Shown here: piece by piece, positions 31,103 through 37,515 of the stretch
Position numbering within the stretch: the stretch's first letter is position 1
Layout: the number at the start of each line of letters is the position of its first letter
Assembly (NCBI RefSeq): GCF_026420845.1
Contig: NZ_JAOWCB010000044.1
Span: 1-37,515, forward strand
Length of the DNA stretch: 37,515 nt
Direction of reading: 5' to 3'
Source of the DNA: Streptomyces sp. PR69
GTDB taxonomy: Bacteria; Actinomycetota; Actinomycetes; Streptomycetales; Streptomycetaceae
Position numbers and translations under genes: made by a program
The notes under the pieces: model-generated
Databases searched by the model: none
What the model was told of the DNA's origin: nothing
The model's input: the letters and a program-made list of their open reading frames with translations, nothing else

Positions 31103-31395
31103 CCCAACCCCCGGCCCAGCCCGAACAACTCCAGCAGCTCACCCAGCTCCGGCCCGGCCCCCCGGAGCCTGAGCACCCCGCCCTCCCGCCGCACGACCAG
31201 CCGCAGTCGCGCCACCGCGTCCACGGCGGCCAGCCCCGCGTACGCCAGCCCACTGGCATCCACGACCACCTCGGGGCCCGCGCCCCCGGGCCCGAGCAGC
31301 GCGAGCCGCTCGCTCAGCTCCTGACAGAGCCGGTGCGGGTCGGCGGGCGTGAGCCTGCCCTCAAGGCGTATGACGATGGGCTGCGTGGCGTCCAC
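31099..31395 (-). CDS. STAS-domain protein (anti-sigma-antagonist-like)
   Basis: A 98-aa single STAS domain: IVIRLEGRLTPADPHRL, VVVDASGLAYAGLAAVDAVARL, LRLRGAGPELGELLELFGL. The phosphorylatable Ser of SpoIIAA-type antagonists (D-S-S-G) is not present; the loop reads AYAGLAAVD. It may therefore be a constitutive or non-phosphorylated member. The start is ATG 31395. It converges on the ECF sigma gene with overlapping stops; a functional link is possible but not shown. Confidence 0.82.
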   Translation of the reverse strand: MDATQPIVIRLEGRLTPADPHRLCQELSERLALLGPGGAGPEVVVDASGLAYAGLAAVDAVARLRLVVRREGGVLRLRGAGPELGELLELFGLGRGLG

Positions 31396-31443
31396 ATCTG
31401 CATGGACGGCCGGGCGAGCCGTAACTCATCGGCGCGCGCCGCC

Positions 31444-31461
31444 CACCCGCCCATGCGGGTG
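31444..31461 (-). terminator. Small hairpin after deoA
   Basis: CACCCGC (31444-31450), four bases, GCGGGTG (31455-31461) is a 7-bp stem downstream of deoA. A second CGCCCT-C-AGGGCG lies at 31475-31487, up to the stop codon. They are weak but plausible terminators. Confidence 0.4.
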
Positions 31462-31487
31462 CGTGGGAAGAGACCGCCCTCAGGGCG

Positions 31488-32771
31488 TCAGGCGATGCGG
31501 TCGAGGACCACCGGCGTGGGGTGGAACTCCGTGCCCGCGGGGGCGATGTCATACGCCGAGGTCAGGGCCTCGCGCGCGTAGTCGAACTTCTCCGGCGTGT
31601 CCGTGTGCAGCGTGAGCAGCGGCTGGCCCGCCGTCACCGTGTCGCCCGGCTTGGCGTGGAGTTCGACGCCCGCGCCCGCCTGGACCGGGTCCTCCTTGCG
31701 GGCGCGGCCCGCGCCCAGACGCCAGGCGGCGAGGCCGATGTCGTAGGCGTCAAGGCGGGTGAGGACGCCGGAGGACGGCGCGGTCACCACATGCTGCTCG
31801 CGGGCGACGGGGAGCGCCGCGTCCGGGTCGCCGCCCTGGGCGGCGATCATGCGCCGCCAGACGTCCATGGCCGAGCCGTCGGCCAGCGCCTTCGCCGGGT
31901 CGGCGTCCTTGAGGCCGGCCGCGTCGAGCATCTCGCGGGCCAGCGCGAGGGTCAGCTCGACGACGTCCGCGGGGCCGCCGCCCGCGAGGACCTCCACCGA
32001 CTCGCGGACCTCCAGCGCGTTGCCCGCGGTCAGCCCGAGCGGTGTGGACATGTCGGTGAGCAGCGCGACGGTGCGGACGCCGCTGTCGGTGCCGAGCGCC
32101 ACCATGGTAGAGGCCAGCTCCCGCGCGTCCTCCACGGTCTTCATAAACGCGCCGGTGCCCACCTTGACGTCGAGGACGAGCGAGCCCGTCCCCTCGGCGA
32201 TCTTCTTCGACATGATGGAGGAGGCGATCAGCGGGATCGCCTCGACGGTGCCGGTGACGTCCCGCAGGGCGTACAGCTTCTTGTCCGCGGGGGCGAGCCC
32301 GTCGCCCGCCGCGCAGATCACCGCGCCGGTGGAGTCCAGTACGGAGAGCATCTCCTCGTTGGACAGCAGCGCCCGCCAGCCGGGGATGGACTCCAGCTTG
32401 TCGAGGGTGCCGCCGGTGTGGCCGAGGCCGCGGCCGCTGAGCTGCGGAACGGCGGCCCCGCACGCGGCGACCAGCGGCGCGAGCGGCAGGGTGATCTTGT
32501 CGCCGACGCCGCCGGTGGAGTGCTTGTCGGCGGTGGGGCGGGACAGCGCGTCGAAGTTCATCCGCTCGCCGGAGGCGATCATCGCCGCGGTCCAGCGGGC
32601 GATCTCCGTGCGGTTCATGCCGTTCAGCAGGATGGCCATGGCCAGCGCGGACATCTGCTCATCGGCGACCTCGCCGCGCGTGTACGCGTCGATGACCCAG
32701 TCGATCTGCTCGGGGCTCAGTTCGCCCTTGTCCCGCTTTGTGCGGATGACGGAGATGGCGTCCATGGCCAT
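31488..32771 (-). CDS. deoA: Thymidine (pyrimidine nucleoside) phosphorylase
   Basis: Phosphorolysis of thymidine/deoxyuridine to base and deoxyribose-1-phosphate. It is 427 aa with the family glycosyl-transferase fold: an N-terminal helical domain (IRTKRDKGELSPEQIDWVIDAY), the phosphate/substrate motif DKHSTGGVGDKITLPLAPLVAACG, SGRGLGHTGGTLDKLESIPG, and SSIMSKKIAEGTGSLVLDVKVGTGAFM. The C-terminal domain includes HTDTPEKFDYA. The start is ATG 32771, with GGAAGG 6 nt upstream; a longer frame to 32852 crosses the promoter. It lies downstream of cdd but has its own operator/promoter. Confidence 0.96.
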   Translation of the reverse strand: MAMDAISVIRTKRDKGELSPEQIDWVIDAYTRGEVADEQMSALAMAILLNGMNRTEIARWTAAMIASGERMNFDALSRPTADKHSTGGVGDKITLPLAPLVAACGAAVPQLSGRGLGHTGGTLDKLESIPGWRALLSNEEMLSVLDSTGAVICAAGDGLAPADKKLYALRDVTGTVEAIPLIASSIMSKKIAEGTGSLVLDVKVGTGAFMKTVEDARELASTMVALGTDSGVRTVALLTDMSTPLGLTAGNALEVRESVEVLAGGGPADVVELTLALAREMLDAAGLKDADPAKALADGSAMDVWRRMIAAQGGDPDAALPVAREQHVVTAPSSGVLTRLDAYDIGLAAWRLGAGRARKEDPVQAGAGVELHAKPGDTVTAGQPLLTLHTDTPEKFDYAREALTSAYDIAPAGTEFHPTPVVLDRIA

Positions 32772-32812
32772 GGCTGGCTTCCTTCCAACTGCGGTGGTGG
32801 CGGGCAGAGATG

Positions 32813-32827
32813 ACTCTACGCGCATAG
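32813..32827 (-). promoter_or_regulatory. Nucleoside-regulon operator and deoA -10 box
   Basis: CTATGCGCGTAG on the minus strand (32827-32816; one mismatch in the palindrome) overlaps TAGAGT (32818-32813), a likely -10. Transcription would start near 32806, giving a ~35-nt leader with the GGAAGG Shine-Dalgarno. This internal promoter separates deoA from the upstream importer-cdd operon. Confidence 0.72.
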
Positions 32828-32890
32828 AGAAAGAAAGGGGCGCGGGAGTCACGGCCGCGCCATGACCCCCGCGTCGTCAGTCGTCAGTCA

Positions 32891-33283
32891 TCAGTCGAGA
32901 TGCGCGGGGCCGAACGCCTGCGGCAGCATCTCCTTGAGCGGCAGCACCCCCGCCGGGGTGTCCACCAGCAGTTCCGGCCCCCCGAACTCGTACAGCAGCT
33001 GCCGGCACCGGCCGCACGGCACCAGCAGACCGCCGGTGCCGTCCACACAGGTGAAGTGGGTGAGCCGGCCGCCGCCGGTGGCCTGGAGCTGGGAGACGAG
33101 GCCGCACTCGGCGCACAGGCTCAGCCCGTACGAGGCGTTCTCGACATTGCAGCCGGTCACCGTCCGGCCGTCGTCGACGAGCGCGGCCACGCCGACCGGG
33201 AAGCCCGAGTAGGGGGCGTACGCACGGGACATCGCCTCGCGCGCCTGCTCCCGCAGGACCTCCCAGTCGGCGTCCTTCGTCAC
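32891..33283 (-). CDS. cdd: Cytidine deaminase
   Basis: Deaminates (deoxy)cytidine to (deoxy)uridine. It is 130 aa, the small tetrameric class: Zn/catalytic motif CAE in LSLCAECGL (Glu as proton shuttle), PCGRCRQLL with two Cys ligands, and the substrate loop CNVENASYG. The start is GTG 33283, overlapping the permease stop by 4 bp (GTGA), so it is translationally coupled to the importer. It feeds deoA directly downstream. Confidence 0.95.
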   Translation of the reverse strand: MTKDADWEVLREQAREAMSRAYAPYSGFPVGVAALVDDGRTVTGCNVENASYGLSLCAECGLVSQLQATGGGRLTHFTCVDGTGGLLVPCGRCRQLLYEFGGPELLVDTPAGVLPLKEMLPQAFGPAHLD

Positions 33284-34554
33284 TTGCCCTGGCCCTTCCG
33301 GTAGAGCATGCCGTTCGCCTTGGGCATCCGCAGCCGCTGCGCGGACAGGGCGAGCACCAGCAGCGTGGCGACGTACGGCGCGGCGTCCACGAACTGGCTC
33401 GGCACCTCGTCGGTCAGCGCGTACCAGGTGAACAGACCGGCCGCCGCCGCGGCGGAGATCACCGCGGGCAGGTACTTCTTCTTGTACAGCTGCCACACGG
33501 CCGCGGCCACCAGCAGAATCGCGATGAGCAGCAGCATGGCGTGGACGTTCGTCGCGCCGCCGCGCAGCTTGAGGCTGTCGGTGAAGCCGAAGAGGCCCGC
33601 GCCGAGCGCCATGCCGCCGGGCATCCAGTTGCCGAAGATCATCGCGGCGAGACCGATGTAGCCGCGGCCGCCGGTCTGGCCCTCCTGATAGATGCCGGTG
33701 GAGACGATCGCGAGGAACGCGCCGCCGAGCCCGGCCAGGGCGCCGGAGATGACCACGGCGATGTACTTGTACTTGTAGACGTTGACGCCGAGGGACTCGG
33801 CGGCGACGGGGTTCTCACCGCAGGAGCGCAGCCGCAGACCGAAGCCGGTGTGCCACAGGGCCCAGTAGCTGGCCGGGATCAGCAGCAGGGCGACGACGGT
33901 GAGCAGCGACAGATTGGTGGCCAGGCCGCCGAGCACGCCCGCGAGGTCCGAGACGAAGAACCAGTGTTTGGCCTGGATGTCGGCGAGCCAGTCGGACACC
34001 CCCGGAATGGTGATCCGGTCGATCGCGTCGATCCGCGGGGACTGCTTGGACGAGCCGCCCGGCTCCTCGGCGAAGGTGAAGTTCGAGAGGTAGCGGGTGG
34101 CCCCGAGGGCGAGGATGTTGATCGCCACACCGGAGACGATGTGGTTGACGTTGAACGTGATGGTGATGACCGCATGCAGCAGACCGCCGAGCGCGCCGCC
34201 CGCGATGCCCATCAGCACGCCGACCCAGGGGCCCCACTGGAAGCCGGCCCAGGCGCCGAACCAGGTGCCCAGGATCATCATGCCTTCGAGGCCGATGTTG
34301 ATCACGCCCGCACGTTCGGCCCACAGACCGCCGAGGCCGGCGAGTCCGATCGGCACGGCGAGTTGCAGCGCGCCGGAGACCTGGCCGACGGAGGTCAGGT
34401 CATCGGCCCCGCTGACCACACGCACCAGCGAGAACAGCGCCAGTCCGCCCGCGATGATCAGCAGAATGACGGGCAGGGTCAGCTTGGGTCGGCGGCCGCC
34501 GTTCTTGGGGGCCTTGGGCGCGGCGCTCGCGGCCGAGGCGTTGCTCGTGCTCAC
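33280..34554 (-). CDS. Nucleoside ABC transporter permease (second)
   Basis: A 424-aa inner-membrane permease of the branched-chain/ribose-type ABC family, matching the BmpA-NupABC / NupNOPQ nucleoside importers. About eight to ten helices are visible, with the typical AVPIGLAGLGGLWAERAGVINIGLEGMMILG and LWHTGFGLRLRSCGENPVAAESLGV segments (the latter is the EAA-like loop contacting the ATPase). The N-terminal ~22 residues are Ala/Lys-rich cytoplasm. The start is GTG 34554, overlapping the first permease by 4 bp. The paired permease, ATPase and the adjacent cdd and deoA support nucleoside as the substrate. Confidence 0.92.
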   Translation of the reverse strand: MSTSNASAASAAPKAPKNGGRRPKLTLPVILLIIAGGLALFSLVRVVSGADDLTSVGQVSGALQLAVPIGLAGLGGLWAERAGVINIGLEGMMILGTWFGAWAGFQWGPWVGVLMGIAGGALGGLLHAVITITFNVNHIVSGVAINILALGATRYLSNFTFAEEPGGSSKQSPRIDAIDRITIPGVSDWLADIQAKHWFFVSDLAGVLGGLATNLSLLTVVALLLIPASYWALWHTGFGLRLRSCGENPVAAESLGVNVYKYKYIAVVISGALAGLGGAFLAIVSTGIYQEGQTGGRGYIGLAAMIFGNWMPGGMALGAGLFGFTDSLKLRGGATNVHAMLLLIAILLVAAAVWQLYKKKYLPAVISAAAAAGLFTWYALTDEVPSQFVDAAPYVATLLVLALSAQRLRMPKANGMLYRKGQGK

Positions 34555-35663
34555 TTGGCGGCCTCCTTCGCGGTCTTGAGGGCGTGCCCGGCGGCGAGCT
34601 CTTCGCCCACCTTCCGCTGCTGGCGGCGCAGCCCGTACTGGCGGACGAGTTCGTAGGACACGACGACCGCGATCACGATCAGCCCCTGCATGATCGTGGC
34701 GATCTCCTTCTCGTAACCGTGCTGGTCGAGATCCGCGGACGCCTTGTCCAGGAAGGAGACCAGCAGGGCGGCGAAGAGGATCCCGATCGGGCTGTTGCGG
34801 CCGAGCAGGGCGATGGTGATGCCGGTGAAGCCGACTCCGACGGGGAAGTTGAAGCTGTAGGTGTGCGTGTCGCCCAGCAGGGTGGGCATGCCGGCGAGTC
34901 CGGCGACCGCGCCCGAGATCAGCATCGCGGTCAGGACCATCTTCTTGGCGTCGACGCCGGAGGCCTGGGCCGCGGTCGAGCTGGCGCCGGTGGCGCGCAG
35001 GTCGAAGCCGAAGCGGGTGCGGTTGAGGACGAACCAGTAGACAAAGCCCAGCGCGAAGGCCACGAAGGTGAAGCCGTAGATCTCGCCGCCGGTGACCTCC
35101 AGGGCCGGGAACCAGCCGGACTCGGGGATCTCACCGGTCGTCAGGTCATTGGAGCCGGGGGGCTGCTCGCCGAAGTTGGACGGCAGGATCAGCCAGGCGA
35201 TCAGGCTGGTCGCGATGGCGTTGAGCATGATCGTGGAGACGACCTCGCTCACTCCGCGGGTGGTCTTCAGGATGCCCGCGATGCCCGCCCAGAACGCGCC
35301 GACGAGCATGGCGACGATCACGATCAGCGCGATGTGCAGCGGCCCGGGGAGCTCCACGGCGGCGCCGATGAGCGCGGCCACCATCGCCGCGAGCCGGTAC
35401 TGACCGTCGACGCCGATGTTGAAGAGGTTCATCCGGAAGCCGACGGCGACGGCGAGTGCGGCCAGGTAGTACGTGCCGGTCTGATTGATGATCAGCACCT
35501 GGACGTCGGAGAACGACGCCGACTCGAACATCAGCCGGAACGGCTCGATGGGGTCACGGTCCGACGCCAGCAGCACCGCCGAGGTGAGCACAAAGGCGAC
35601 GGCCAGCGCCAGCACCGGGCCGGCCAGCCCGAGGAGCAGCCGGTCCTTGTCGAATTTCCTCAT
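34551..35663 (-). CDS. Nucleoside ABC transporter permease (first)
   Basis: A 370-aa permease of the same family, with about eight to ten helices. NLFNIGVDGQYRLAAMVAA and LNRTRFGFDLRATGASSTAAQASGV match the conserved membrane motif and the ATPase-contact loop. The start is ATG 35663, overlapping the ATPase stop by 4 bp (ATGA). It forms the heteromeric channel with the second permease. Confidence 0.92.
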   Translation of the reverse strand: MRKFDKDRLLLGLAGPVLALAVAFVLTSAVLLASDRDPIEPFRLMFESASFSDVQVLIINQTGTYYLAALAVAVGFRMNLFNIGVDGQYRLAAMVAALIGAAVELPGPLHIALIVIVAMLVGAFWAGIAGILKTTRGVSEVVSTIMLNAIATSLIAWLILPSNFGEQPPGSNDLTTGEIPESGWFPALEVTGGEIYGFTFVAFALGFVYWFVLNRTRFGFDLRATGASSTAAQASGVDAKKMVLTAMLISGAVAGLAGMPTLLGDTHTYSFNFPVGVGFTGITIALLGRNSPIGILFAALLVSFLDKASADLDQHGYEKEIATIMQGLIVIAVVVSYELVRQYGLRRQQRKVGEELAAGHALKTAKEAAK

Positions 35664-37297
35664 CGGGCCTCACCGTCTTCGGGGTGCTGGGGGTGCTCGA
35701 GGTGACCGGTGGCGGCGCCGGTCATAGCCGAGCCCAGTTCCTCGGGAGTGATGGTCGCGGGGTCGGCGTCGGCGACGAGCCGGCCGCGGTACATGACGCG
35801 CAGGGTGTCGGAGAGCCCGATCAGCTCGTCCAGGTCCGCGGAGATCAGCAGAACCGCGAGTCCCTCGCGGCGGGCCTCGCGGATCTGGTCCCAGATCTGG
35901 GCCTGTGCGCCGACGTCCACACCGCGGGTGGGGTGGGCGGCGATGAGCAGCTTGGGGTGGTGGCTCATCTCGCGGCCGACGATCAGCTTCTGCTGGTTGC
36001 CGCCGGAGAGGGAGGCCGCGGTGACGTCGATGCCGGGGGTGCGGACGTCGTACTCGCTCACGATCCGCAGCGTGTCCCGGCGGGCGGCCTTGGGGTCGAG
36101 GAGACCGCGGCGGCTGTTGGGCGGCTCGGTGACATGGCCGAGGATACGGTTCTCCCACAGCGGGGACTCCAGCAGCAGGCCGTGCCGGTGCCGGTCCTCG
36201 GGGATATAGCCGATGCCGTCCTCGCGGCGCTTGCGGGTGGCGGCATGGGTGATGTCCGCGCCGTCGAGCGTGATGGCGCCCGCGTCGGGGTGGCGCATGC
36301 CCATCAGGGTCTCGATCAGCTCGGTCTGGCCGTTGCCCTCGACGCCCGCGATGCCGAGGATCTCGCCCTTGTGGATGGTGAAGGAGATCCCGTCCAGCAG
36401 CATCCTGCCCACCGGCACGCCCGGCTCCTCAAGCGTGTCGCTGGCGGGCAGCTGCGGCTCCGAGGTCTCCTGCGCCGGCACATGCCCGTGCTCGGCGAGG
36501 GACAGGCCCTCGACCCGCAGCATCGGGACGTCGGTGACGGTCGACTCGCGCGTCTCAGGCGTGGGCAGCTCGGCGCCCACCATCAGCTCGGCGAGCTGGC
36601 GGGGCGTGGTGCTCGCCGGGTCGGCGGTGCCCACGGTCGTACCGCGGCGGATGACGGTGATCTCGTCGGCGACCGACAGCACCTCGCCCAGCTTGTGGGA
36701 GATGAAGATGACGGTCAGGCCCTCGGCCTTCAGCTCGCGGAGGTTGGCGAAGAGGGCGTCGACCTCCTGCGGCACCAGCACGGCGGTGGGCTCGTCGAGG
36801 ATGAGGATGCGCGCGCCGCGGTAGAGGACCTTGAGGATCTCCACCCGCTGGCGGTCGGCGACGCCGAGCTCCTCGACAAGGACGTCGGGACGGATGCCGA
36901 GGCCGTACTGCTGCGAGATCTGACGGATCTTCTTGCGGGCTGCCGAGCCGATGCCGTGGAGCTTCTCGCTGCCGAGAACCACGTTCTCCAGGACAGTGAG
37001 GTTGTCAGCGAGCATGAAGTGCTGGTGCACCATGCCGATGCCGCGCTCGATGGCGTCGCCTGGGCTGTGGAACGAGACCTGGGCGCCGTCCACGGTGATG
37101 GTGCCCTCGTCCGGCTTCTGCATGCCGTAGAGGATCTTCATCAGGGTGGACTTGCCCGCGCCGTTCTCGCCCACGAGGGCGTGGACGGTGCCGCGGTGCA
37201 CCGTGATGTCGATGTCGTGGTTGGCGACGACGCCGGGGAATCGCTTGGTGATGCCGTGAAGTTCTACGGCAGGGGGACTGCTTGACGCGTTGATGAC
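35660..37297 (-). CDS. Nucleoside ABC transporter ATPase with two ABC domains
   Basis: A fused double ATPase of about 545 aa that powers nucleoside uptake. Domain 1 has Walker A GENGAGKST, signature LGVADRQRVEILK (degenerate) and Walker B ILILDEPTA. Domain 2 has a weakened Walker A GVEGNGQTE, signature LSGGNQQK and Walker B LLIAAHPTRG. The pattern (normal first, altered second site) is typical of RbsA/NupA-type subunits. The conserved strand VELHGITKRFPGVVAN lies before any in-frame ATG, GTG or TTG; the nearest canonical start (37201) would remove it. AAGGAG (37308-37303) is correctly spaced for GTC 37297 or ATC 37294, so a rare start, a +1 shift from GTG 37301, or a sequence error is implied. 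It heads the importer operon; a substrate-binding lipoprotein is expected outside the window. Confidence 0.85.
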   Translation of the reverse strand, partial: VINASSSPPAVELHGITKRFPGVVANHDIDITVHRGTVHALVGENGAGKSTLMKILYGMQKPDEGTITVDGAQVSFHSPGDAIERGIGMVHQHFMLADNLTVLENVVLGSEKLHGIGSAARKKIRQISQQYGLGIRPDVLVEELGVADRQRVEILKVLYRGARILILDEPTAVLVPQEVDALFANLRELKAEGLTVIFISHKLGEVLSVADEITVIRRGTTVGTADPASTTPRQLAELMVGAELPTPETRESTVTDVPMLRVEGLSLAEHGHVPAQETSEPQLPASDTLEEPGVPVGRMLLDGISFTIHKGEILGIAGVEGNGQTELIETLMGMRHPDAGAITLDGADITHAATRKRREDGIGYIPEDRHRHGLLLESPLWENRILGHVTEPPNSRRGLLDPKAARRDTLRIVSEYDVRTPGIDVTAASLSGGNQQKLIVGREMSHHPKLLIAAHPTRGVDVGAQAQIWDQIREARREGLAVLLISADLDELIGLSDTLRVMYRGRLVADADPATITPEELGSAMTGAATGHLEHPQHPEDGEAR

Positions 37298-37371
37298 GCA
37301 CTCTCCTTGGCCGGAAGGAGCGGGGGCAAAGGGGGCAGGGCGGGGGTGAAGTTATCGCGCCGGAGGGCTGT

Positions 37372-37383
37372 CTACACGCGTAG
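37372..37383. promoter_or_regulatory. Nucleoside-regulon operator, ABC importer promoter
   Basis: CTACACGCGTAG on the plus strand (CTACGCGTGTAG on the coding strand), one mismatch in the palindrome. TAACTT (37354-37349) is a possible -10, with TGTAGA (37376-37371), overlapping the operator, as -35. The leader would be ~50 nt and carries AAGGAG. Confidence 0.65.
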
Positions 37384-37515
37384 CGCTGCCGAAAGATTAA
37401 GCGGGTACCCCAACTGCCCTGCGACTCGGCCGAGATGAACGTCGATACGGACGAGGCGAGGGTTTCGGGATGCCGCCGGAGGGAGGGTAGCCGACTTTCC
37501 TTGCGTCGGGCCCCA
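37384..37515. other. Window end, no gene seen
   Basis: Only 132 bp upstream of the importer operator. No start, domain or strong hairpin is seen on either strand. Confidence 0.5.

Noticed and set aside
31568..31581. GCGCGCGTAGTC as an operator half-site
   Set aside because: Only the right half matches and it is inside deoA.
1..37515. Insertion sequence, integrase, tRNA-borne island or prophage
   Set aside because: No transposase, integrase, tRNA gene or phage gene was recognised, and base composition is uniform.

Overview
The window is high-GC chromosomal DNA with strongly G/C-biased third codon positions, many GTG/TTG starts, long antisense open frames, an afsQ1/afsQ2/sigQ cluster and no mobile elements. 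It comes from a Streptomyces or a very close relative. Gene content and order also resemble the Mycobacterium tuberculosis lpdA - deoD/punA - pmmB - add - deoA - cdd region (established knowledge of that locus). It looks like core chromosome, not an island.

Layout. 0.5-3.1 kb: a DeoR-family regulator and the flavoprotein lpdA, both on the minus strand. 3.4-12.2 kb: a gamma-glutamylcyclotransferase-like protein, an orphan ParE-fold protein, then purine nucleoside phosphorylase, a PGM2-like phosphopentomutase/phosphomannomutase, a PH-domain membrane protein (minus strand), deoC, and an overlapping pair of aldehyde dehydrogenase genes. 12.3-19.4 kb: two small secreted proteins flank a uridine-kinase-like gene, the divergent sigQ | afsQ1-afsQ2-lipoprotein cluster, a VanZ-like and a PspC-like gene. 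19.5-31.4 kb: adenosine deaminase, an alpha/beta-hydrolase-like protein lacking its nucleophile, a His-rich secreted peptide, a PucR regulator, an alanine/sodium symporter, a PQQ-repeat membrane-anchored protein, a divergent LysR/MFS pair, an ECF sigma factor with a SnoaL-like tail, and a STAS protein. 31.5-37.3 kb: minus-strand operon for a nucleoside ABC importer (ATPase and two permeases), cytidine deaminase and thymidine phosphorylase.

The scattered nucleoside genes form one pathway: import (ABC), deamination (cdd, add), phosphorolysis (deoA, PNP), pentose-1-phosphate to pentose-5-phosphate (PGM2-like mutase), deoxyribose-5-phosphate cleavage (deoC), and probably acetaldehyde oxidation (ALDH pair). 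Five of these transcription units (PNP, deoC, add, deoA, ABC importer) carry the same 12-bp palindrome CTACGCGCGTAG, or a one-mismatch form, on or beside the predicted core promoter. This marks a repressor regulon that is the most interesting structure in the window. The ALDH pair looks like a split version of the two-domain ALDH16 architecture. Many genes here have a -10-like box 6-7 nt before the start codon, which suggests leaderless mRNAs.
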